Shown here: positions 58,301 through 64,000 of the stretch, one piece after another | How positions within the stretch are numbered: the first letter of the stretch is position 1 | Layout of the letters: each line of letters starts with the position of its first letter | NCBI GenBank assembly: GCA_959347315.1 | Contig: OY365809.1 | Location: 1,076,148-1,140,147 of the forward strand | DNA: 64,000 nt | Direction: 5' to 3' | Source of the DNA: Bimastos eiseni | Lineage: Eukaryota > Annelida > Clitellata > Crassiclitellata > Lumbricidae | The notes under the pieces: generated by a model | Database searches by the model: none | The model's input: the letters and a program-made list of their open reading frames with translations, nothing else | Told to the model about the DNA's origin: nothing | Program-made: the position numbers and the translations under genes

Positions 58301-58755
58301 TTGTGTCTAATGCACCACCTTATGGTGCATCCAAACCAGGCTGTATTCTGTTCTGAGTAGCTATTCCCTTAGGGGCACTTTTATAGATCTAAGCGTACGT
58401 TACGATGCCTTGCGCGCCAGATGCCGACGTGACAGAAGTGTCCAATCAACAATAATAATTATAATTAATAAATTAATTGTTCCGTTGCAGTTGTTTATCG
58501 GATGCCGCCGGCAGATACGACTCTCTTCTTCGCAGTCGTCGAAGCCTTGAGAGCGACTGGTTGAAGGCCGCTGAGGCCAAGAGGGCACGTGACCTCGAAA
58601 GGCGGATGCACGAGAAGGCCGGAGCAGGACTAGTGCACGAACAGTGCGACAGGTACAAGAGATGTCGACAGTGCAAGCGAAGAATGAACAACGTCGGCGA
58701 GACAAACGTCTGGTGCGAGTCGCGCTACGTTCCCGGAGCACGCGTCATGGTCTGA
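49256..58755 (+). CDS. CCDC81: CCDC81: centrosomal protein with two HU-like domains
   Basis: Fourteen exons on the plus strand join in phase to 709 aa: 49256-49337, 50620-50681, 51346-51505, 52046-52302, 52674-52756, 53051-53247, 53738-53930, 54234-54483, 54839-54943, 55763-55846, 56211-56296, 56821-56899, 57770-57996, 58491-58755. Two HU/IHF-like domains fill about residues 5-100 and 101-187. A low-complexity linker, a CYLC pair (382-385), long Arg/Glu/Lys coiled coils (390-660) and a C-terminal CDRYKRCRQC (674-683) follow. Resemblance to human CCDC81 (652 aa) is clear throughout, from memory: IPGLGTFTF, MDGSGTLVESL, RLEQVTLTEELAAQ, NVGETNVW. CCDC81 is reported at centrosomes, and its HU domains are a eukaryotic branch of the bacterial HU/IHF fold. 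Confidence 0.92.
50620..50681 (+). CDS. CCDC81: CCDC81 exon 2
   Basis: Acceptor TTTTTTCAG, donor CAAAAG|GTTCT. Encodes VVAVWENVARFVEKNMLQQK, the helix that precedes GVAIPGLGTFTF. Confidence 0.85.
51346..51505 (+). CDS. CCDC81: CCDC81 exon 3 (HU domain 1 core)
   Basis: Acceptor GGCAACAG, donor ACCAG|GTAGA. Encodes GVAIPGLGTFTFSQVKLDVG and RPVFVLLEKFVQTHGIQHNK, nearly identical to the family. Confidence 0.92.
51610..51865. repeat. Tandem repeat around TTGCTCACTTGCTAATTT
   Basis: A 17-18 bp unit repeats perfectly about three times at 51640-51690 and then degenerates. In CCDC81 intron 3. Confidence 0.75.
52046..52302 (+). CDS. CCDC81: CCDC81 exon 4 (HU domain 2)
   Basis: Acceptor CTGTCCAG, donor AAGGA|GTGAG. 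Encodes IPLNMSQLSLEGPYDRDTVE through FAGIGRLQVDDFKAKMKFYK to MDGSGTLVESLQ, the second HU-like unit. Confidence 0.92.
52674..52756 (+). CDS. CCDC81: CCDC81 exon 5
   Basis: Acceptor TTTGTCCAG. Encodes RPGTADSVVSERCGSRMSRS, matching RPGTVDSVLS of human CCDC81. Donor TCACAG|GTTCA leaves phase 2. Confidence 0.85.
53051..53247 (+). CDS. CCDC81: CCDC81 exon 6
   Basis: Acceptor ATGTTTAG is chosen because it alone restores the frame from phase 2. Encodes an acidic linker (GSQPAFLPSINEEDEEKARD). Donor AACGG|GTAAA leaves phase 1. Confidence 0.7.
53738..53930 (+). CDS. CCDC81: CCDC81 exon 7
   Basis: Acceptor TTCTTATAG, donor GCTGG|GTAAG. Encodes CYKCKRPSSANGRIPLAMPQ and VVYDPFDPSKEGRTD; poorly conserved linker with a Cys pair. 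Confidence 0.78.
54234..54483 (+). CDS. CCDC81: CCDC81 exon 8 (CxxC and first coiled coil)
   Basis: Acceptor GCTTTCAG, donor GAACAG|GTAAT. Encodes ELCYLCHQRARRNVAVSFAE, matching ELCYVCLQRAQRN of human CCDC81, then a charged helix. Confidence 0.9.
54839..54943 (+). CDS. CCDC81: CCDC81 exon 9
   Basis: Acceptor CTCATGTAG, donor TTCAAG|GTAGG. Encodes HENQKMSAFNLGVAEANAMK, matching NQKNAAYNLGVAEA. Confidence 0.88.
54985..55290. other. CCDC81 intron 9, left part
   Basis: A (GAT)n tract lies at 55010-55032. The rest is AT-rich without features. Confidence 0.4.
55293..55640. repeat. 21-bp minisatellite, about 16 units
   Basis: Unit contains CCAATGAAACAGATGGTGC with point variants (GCAACAGATGG, GAAGCAGATGG, a CAACAATG variant). 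Two units around 55480-55520 are 2 bp shorter. The unit length is a multiple of three, so it makes long Val/Ser and Asn/Thr frames that are not genes. In CCDC81 intron 9. Confidence 0.9.
55763..55846 (+). CDS. CCDC81: CCDC81 exon 10
   Basis: Acceptor TTTCATAAG, donor TCTCAG|GTTCG. Encodes PSFVFPKRLLTPPQFLIQER, 28 residues. Confidence 0.85.
55960..56205. repeat. Degenerate GGTTGCTATGGTTTC repeat
   Basis: About twelve imperfect units. GTTGCTATGG is the left side of an X-box palindrome, so the tract holds several RFX half-sites. In CCDC81 intron 10. Confidence 0.6.
56211..56296 (+). CDS. CCDC81: CCDC81 exon 11
   Basis: Acceptor GGTTTCAG. Encodes KKQKMDEDFLGRLEQVTLTE. Donor GAAGA|GTAGG; reading through it hits TAG, which supports the splice. 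Confidence 0.88.
56370..56760. repeat. Triplet microsatellites (ATC, GTC, GAT, AAT)
   Basis: Successive runs of ATC/GTC, then GATGAT/GCT, then AATAAT, in CCDC81 intron 11. Open frames here are repeat artefacts. Confidence 0.85.
56821..56899 (+). CDS. CCDC81: CCDC81 exon 12
   Basis: Acceptor TTAATTTAG, donor CTCAA|GTAAG. Encodes LAAQKAKRLKEKAENREEYR, matching LAAQRAKFLKDK. Confidence 0.88.
57241..57668 (+). mobile_element. Non-autonomous hAT-type element, family A copy 2
   Basis: Same termini as the copy at 8321 (CAGAGTTGTATGG to CATACAACACTG). Both sides carry AATGCTTG (57233-57240 and 57669-57676), a perfect 8-bp target-site duplication. Inserted in CCDC81 intron 12 in sense orientation. 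Non-coding. Confidence 0.85.
57770..57996 (+). CDS. CCDC81: CCDC81 exon 13 (long coiled coil)
   Basis: Acceptor TTCTTTAG, donor GACGA|GTGAG. Encodes SGEPYFGKNDADDEKMAERR, matching EPIFGKN, then a continuous Glu/Lys/Arg helix. Confidence 0.9.
58012..58312. repeat. Degenerate (TGTAAY)n hexamer tract
   Basis: About 300 bp of GTAATT, GTAACT and GTAGTT units in the last CCDC81 intron. Confidence 0.8.
58491..58755 (+). CDS. CCDC81: CCDC81 exon 14 (last)
   Basis: Acceptor CCGTTGCAG. Encodes CLSDAAGRYDSLLRSRRSLE to CDRYKRCRQCKRRMNNVGET and ends ARVMV before TGA, matching the human C terminus. Confidence 0.92.
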
Positions 58756-58891
58756 CCAGCACAGCTGTGCAGTATTTCAAAGGTTGGAACTGGGACTTAT
58801 ATGGATGGGATGTGAAACCGCAACGCAATCAATGATCGTCTTTTCTGATAGGCCAACATTGCGGGCGATGTCTCTGATCGGCTATGTAACG

Positions 58892-58897
58892 AATAAA
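58892..58897 (+). terminator. CCDC81: CCDC81 poly(A) signal candidate
   Basis: AATAAA 137 bp after the stop codon, the first canonical hexamer downstream of CCDC81. Confidence 0.5.
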
Positions 58898-59521
58898 GTG
58901 ACATCCGGGTTCTCCGCAGGATATTGTTGAACGTATAATTGCCAAAAAGTTGATCAAAATTTAGAGTGCTACCGTCAAATTTCCTTTGAGCACATTTTAT
59001 TTATATTGCAAGTTATATGCATCAAGTCGTTTTATTTCGTTAACAAAACAAACATGGCTGCCGATTAATCCTGCAAAAGTCCCGGATGTAGTCACACACA
59101 TAATCTAGGTCAGTGACCCAGTGTTTGTCGGTTTCATACCCCTTCCATATTAGTCCCAGGTTGGATTAACTATGTTGTATAGAAACATGAGTTGGATATG
59201 TTGGTGCATTTTAGAAAGATATAGTCTTTTGCTGATAATAGATATGGGGTCACATTCCCGAAATGCTGACGGTCTGAGTGCAACCGAATAATTTATTAAG
59301 ATAATATATTTTTATTAATATGTATTAATATGTTAGTCTATTATCGTAGTTTACTTGTTATGGTTCTTTTGTTCTTGTGTTGAACTTTGTGATTCTAATT
59401 CATTAACGGAAATTGAATAATTATGTTAATGTACGTTTCGTGAGGCACAATATTTCAATAACAAGGAGCCCCAACGTACAATAGAAAATCAAAACTTCTT
59501 GTATTATTGTGGCCTGCAAAA

Positions 59522-59720
59522 TTATAAATGAATTCCTTTAATTATGGACATTAATCGACCACTTCTACCTGCTTTTAAAAATTTGTTGAATAGGTTATGG
59601 GGTAAAAGACATCCTTGTCGTAGGCCTACTTCCATTTCTGGGTAAAAATATTCTGTGATCATTTTAACTGTTCTTATGGCATTTGAAAATTTTAAATATA
59701 TCTCTTGTGGCCTATTAGTT
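59522..59720 (-). pseudogene. Reverse-transcriptase fragment (non-LTR)
   Basis: On the minus strand the frame reads SNAIRTVKMITEYF and then EVGLRQGCLLPHNLFNKFLK. The GxRQGCLLSPxLFNxF pattern is a signature of non-LTR reverse transcriptases. The fragment covers only that segment and is surrounded by non-coding DNA, so it is a dead remnant. Confidence 0.6.
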
Positions 59721-61165
59721 TGATATGTATAGCATCCTAACTTAGCAAATGTTGCCGTCTTTAATAACACGGGCCTGTGTGGAATGTAATATTTAATCAC
59801 TGCATTGTATCGAATTTACAGCGCCATTGTAAGCTATACTAAATATGCGCTATACTGACAATTTGTAACTTACTGTGTAGTGTCAGTTTGATTACCATTA
59901 AACAAAGATATATCTGTATAATATGTGTAAATATATATGTTATATATATATATAATATACAATATGTGTAATATATATAATGCATATATATATATAATAT
60001 TATGACTGCGTGAAAATATATTTAGCGCACATACAGTTTGTCGTTATAATGTCTGTGATGTTTGTGATAAGTTAGTGAATTTCTGATGCATCCTTTAGCG
60101 TTTACTTGAAGCACCATCGTATCATCATCACGATGGCCACTAACAGTTACCATTGTCTGCAAAGCATCCAAGAAGCTACCAAACGATGATTATAAATGTC
60201 GTGATTGCTATTTTACGATGATGGTCTTCCAACTTATCAGCATAATAAACCATTAAGAGTAAGGAGTAGACGCCATGTAGTGTTACGTAATCGCTTGAAA
60301 CACTAATCGAGTGATTGTTTGAACCCGCTCAGCATTTAATTCTGCGCCTATGAAATTCAAGTCGAGAGAGACACTTGTGGCGATACAATACAAATGAATC
60401 TATAGAGCACTTGTTTACAACGCTTGTAGAGTCTTGTAACGCCAAGAGTAAACCCTCAGTCTAAGATTTGAGGTTCACCTAGGGCAGTTACTGTTCAAGG
60501 ACCTTGATCATTGGTAGGCAAGTACCATCGATGTTCGGTGGTATGGTTGTGCGCACACTTCTGAACGTTGGAGCGAACGTACAATCAAATACAGTCGTAG
60601 GCCTTCTAGTATCGCTATTCAAAATTATCCCTTATGACTTATTTGTTCAATGTTTATTATGACAAGACTTTTCTGTTACGCGTATTTGTGTAAGATTCAT
60701 TTTGTTTAGTCGCGTTACAAACGACAGTTTGATAATAATAATAATAATAATAGTGAAAATGATAATAATAATGATAAATGTATTTAGCAGTATTACAGCT
60801 TCGGAGGCCAGTTTCTCCTTTCAACAGTATTATCGTTGTCGGTTTGACACAGCTCTCAGATTGTACGAGATGTATTGACTAGAAATGAATGATTTGGAGA
60901 AGAATTTTTGTCAGACGAGTTACCAATTTCTGCGTATGTTTACATTTTAATTTAAAATGATTTATTGTTTTGTCGTTTCATCAACTCAAGGCTTTGTTTG
61001 AAAGTGAAAAGACAAATAAATATTTGTTGGAATCAATTATGTCTGTAAGATTCATTTTCTTCAACTTCCGTCTGAAAAAGTCCCTTTTCTTTAGTTAACC
61101 CCATGGCTGCCTGGTTTAAGCTCTATTGCATTTACAATTGTACATCGAGTATCTTGGCTTTTATG
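59721..61165. other. Gene-free AT-rich stretch
   Basis: (TA)n tracts at 59930-60000 and an (AAT)n tract at 60730-60755. No gene or element boundary is supported. Confidence 0.45.
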
Positions 61166-61169
61166 GAGC

Positions 61170-61490
61170 ATATTTGTTAGCAACTATCAGGATGGTCGGG
61201 ATGTAAATAAATTTCTTGTGGATTAGGAAAAAGCATTTGATAGTTGACTGGGGAATGCAATTACATGCATTGATGTCAATGGGAATAGATTGGAGAGACA
61301 GAAGATTAATAGAACTTGTACATGAGGAAGACAATGTAAATAGGTATACATGAGGAGTACTCGGAACCAGGAAAGGTGGACAGAGGAGTTTGTCAGAGAA
61401 GCTGTAGGAGGAGGGGAGAAAAGTCTGATGAAGGCATCGAGGTTTTCAGATGACCAGGCAACGATGGTGAGAAGCCGGAAAGGCAATTAT
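61170..61490 (+). pseudogene. Reverse-transcriptase remnant with palm motifs A and C
   Basis: On the plus strand: FLVD, a stop, EKAFD (motif A, normally FVDYEKAFD). After a frameshift comes MSMGIDWRDRRLIELVHEED, then, after more lesions, FSDDQATMV (motif C, FADD box). At least one stop and two frameshifts are present, and most of the segment between A and C is lost. Confidence 0.6.
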
Positions 61491-61499
61491 AGGTATACA

Positions 61500-62240
61500 C
61501 AAACAAACACACTTTCTTGCATAATATTATTAGTATGCCAGAGTTAAGTATCCACTTAGAACGTGTACAGCCAAAATTAAGCTGTCGATTGCTCATGTAG
61601 TCGACTTCAATGGTGTACAATGTGCGCTGACAGTGTATACATAAAAGATTGAGTTGCAGTTTAATACTTGTTTCTCAAGTTTTAATAGAAGAAATCTTTG
61701 AAAACTTTGAACGGCATCAATGTCAATTAATAGCCACAAACTACCAGCATTTAGCTATTTATAAGTAGCAGTTGAGGAAGAAACTGAGAGTCAGATAACA
61801 GAGAATAACATTCAAGCACCACAAAATCTAGTTAAATTCACTCACAAACTTAACCTCATAACTTCTGTCTAAAAACAAAGTCTAAAAACAAGCAAAGGTC
61901 ACAAAGAACTGTATTGAAAACTCAAACTTTCATCAAGTGGGTCAAGTTGTAAACTGTGTTAGGCATGTCCAGCAAGACCACACACAGAGAAATGACCAAG
62001 AAATTGAAATCTTCAAACGATCTGTTATAGTATTTTCAGTAATTTAATTTGATTACACATCGTCCATCTTAATCTCCCTCGGTTAAATTTCATCACTTTG
62101 ATAATTATACAACGACCGCTTTTTATCTATTTCAACTAAGCTGTACATTTTATATATATATATATATATATATAAATACTCATTGAAACGTGCACAAACA
62201 AAGAGAGAAGAGTTAGGCAAGTGACTTTGAAATGAATAAC
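61500..62240. other. Gene-free AT-rich stretch
   Basis: (TA)n at 62150-62174. Nothing else recognisable. Confidence 0.4.
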
Positions 62241-62244
62241 TGAA

Positions 62245-62500
62245 TATTAATGCCAATTTAATACTATTATTATCATTATTGCTACTACCATTATGATGAC
62301 CATTATTATAATTATCATCAGTATTATTATTTGTAATCATTGCTATTACCAGTGTCATCATCAGTATCATAATCATTGCCATTAACATTATTAGTATTAT
62401 TACTATTTTGGTTATTAATTTATCATTAACATTATTGTTATTACCATTATTATTATGCTATTATTATTATTATTATTATTACTACTACTAGTATTATAAG
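62245..62500. repeat. (ATT)n/(ATC)n triplet tract
   Basis: Imperfect triplets dominated by ATT, with a near-perfect run at 62455-62485. Confidence 0.8.
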
Positions 62501-62929
62501 AATAATTGTCAACATTAACCTCATTGAACCTTCTTGACAGACACCCATACACACTCATGCTATAGGGCAGACACAGTCCAGCAACTACAAACAAAGTACC
62601 CATAGCAATGGTAAAGCAACTGAAGCCACAGCACCAGCAACAGCGCTGCTTTACGTATTATTACCCTATAGGAACGTGCTTTCTACACAACAGTCATGGC
62701 ACTTCTTCGCACCAGTCCATCAGCACTTCAACTACTGACTGGGAAACCAAAGCAGTTTAAGTGTGAAAAAAGCTCAGCAATGTCTGTACACTTTGCAAAT
62801 CAGTTTGACCTCAATGTCTCCAATCCTCTGACTAAGGGTTTGGCACAGTCTACTTTCTAAGCTGACTTTATAAGCATCGCGTGCACACCTCGTGTGCATC
62901 ATCCATCCGTTTCCAGCTGTTTTTCCAGC

Positions 62930-63125
62930 TGATTTACTCCAGAAGCCCTGTCCCGCGCAGTCAGTGCGGACTGTCGTACACTTCACAGTGCAGTTCCGGA
63001 AACCGGAGATCGGCCGACATCATTTTAATATTGTTCAGCTTCTGCGAGTGACTTTCGTTAATCGACGAAGCCCACGGAAGCAGCTTCAGAAGCCTTCGAA
63101 AGAGATCATCGTACGAGTCTGAAAA
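62930..63125 (-). other. GC-richer segment, possible unassigned exon
   Basis: On the minus strand a splice-acceptor-like TTTTTTCAG precedes a 51-codon open stretch reading DLFRRLLKLLPWASSINESH and NNIKMMSADLRFPELH. On the plus strand a different frame (62892-63122) is also open. Base composition is higher in GC than the flanks. No family is recognised; it may be a repeat. Confidence 0.2.
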
Positions 63126-63170
63126 AATGTCGTCGAGTTACGATTCTGTTATTGTGATGGTAACTGCAAA

Positions 63171-63509
63171 ACTTCCATTTCAGCAGAGTACTACATTGTT
63201 GGCAACTTGCAAAGAGGCAGCATATGCTGGATTTACACAAATAAATAGCAACATGCGCTCCTCAGCCTCACGTTGTCCATTTTCAGCTTCCATAACACTA
63301 CTTCAAGATAGATTCGTCAGTTGCACTCCCGATTCACCAAGTGAAAACCACAATCGAACAGAATGGTGCTAGAGTGAGAGCCGAAAATGGGCAAAGCAAA
63401 GCAGAGGAGTTCATTTAATTTATTTGTGTCAATTCAAAATGTGCCGCATCTTTGTCTCAATGGTTTTGCAAGTTGCCAACGATGTAGTACTTCACTGAAA
63501 TGGAAATTT
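63171..63509. repeat. Imperfect long inverted repeat
   Basis: The reverse complement of 63171-63288 aligns with 63380-63509: GAAAATGG, TATTTATTTGTGT, CAAGTTGCCAACRATGTAGT and CTGAAATGGAA are shared in order. The spacer is about 90 bp. It would fold into a long hairpin if transcribed. Confidence 0.6.
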
Positions 63510-64000
63510 CGAGACATGTGCGCCAGACATACCACGATTATTATTATTATTATTATAACAATTCAATGGATTAGAACTTTTGAACTACATATTTTTAACA
63601 TGACCCTAACTCCAAAGAGTCTAAAGACTAAAAATGGACGAAATTGTCTTCCCACATCACTTTCTACCATAAAGGTCATATTACAAGCTGTCAACAAACC
63701 ACTATTAAAAAAGGGCACATGTTACTTTGCTGCCATCTAGTGAAATTAAAAAAACTTCTTATTTCTTTATTAGATCACTGTATAATTATTTGCTGCTGTG
63801 GGTCCATCTACCTGAAATGACCATCCTCCATCTACCTGGAATGACCTTTCTCCATCGCTAAGAGCTAAACAAATGACTGGCTTCTCTCCTTCGGCTTCTC
63901 ACTTTTAAAGGCGTTTCTTTCCCCTATGAACAGTCATTCTGCAACAGGTTCTCTACAAACTTAATGATTAATATATAAATATATACAGCAGGGATTGTGA
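63510..64000. other. Right-edge gene-free stretch
   Basis: (ATT)n at 63537-63556. A short duplication of CCATCTACCTGAAATGACC or CCATCTACCTGGAATGACC lies at 63804-63848. No exon is supported. Confidence 0.4.

Noticed and set aside
63387..63740. 117-residue plus-strand frame
   Set aside because: Contains an (ATT)n run and begins in the inverted repeat; no conservation or splice support.

Overview
The window is nuclear DNA from an animal. The genes are split by GT..AG introns with coding phases that match across every junction, intergenic DNA is AT-rich and full of microsatellites, tRNA-derived SINEs, hAT-type DNA transposons and broken non-LTR retrotransposons. The gene content and the repeat texture (many TAGGCCTAC and GCGCTATATAAAT motifs) suggest a marine invertebrate, most likely a deuterostome such as an echinoderm, hemichordate or lancelet. 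That placement is inference.

Layout. (1) Position 1-263, minus strand: the 5' coding exon of a gene that runs off the left edge, function unknown, possibly a leucine-rich repeat protein. (2) 0.3-12.6 kb: gene-free, with DNA-transposon copies, a SINE, a dead retrotransposon ORF, a perfect 58-bp palindrome, a 0.9 kb CAGA array and two clusters of ATTATTCAT-type motifs. (3) 12.7-15.3 kb, plus strand: a two-exon C2H2 zinc-finger gene with a C-terminal finger pair like that of the Ikaros/Hunchback family. (4) 15.3-23.7 kb: gene-free, with a 1.77 kb DNA transposon nested inside an older repeat. (5) 46.8-23.7 kb, minus strand: a complete 12-coding-exon HNRNPUL1-like gene (1835 aa reconstructed). It has the SPRY and P-loop kinase-like core, no SAP domain at the N terminus, and a very large low-complexity C terminus. 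(6) 49.3-58.8 kb, plus strand: a complete 14-exon CCDC81 gene (709 aa reconstructed), with two HU-like domains, coiled coils and Cys pairs. (7) 58.9-64 kb: gene-free, with reverse-transcriptase remnants and a long imperfect inverted repeat.

HNRNPUL1 and CCDC81 are divergent, with about 2.5 kb between start codons. CCDC81 is a centrosome/cilium-type gene, and RFX X-box-like motifs lie just upstream of it; three matching X-boxes also lie in an HNRNPUL1 intron. All exon joins were made by eye from splice-site consensus, reading phase and remembered family resemblance. No database search was possible.
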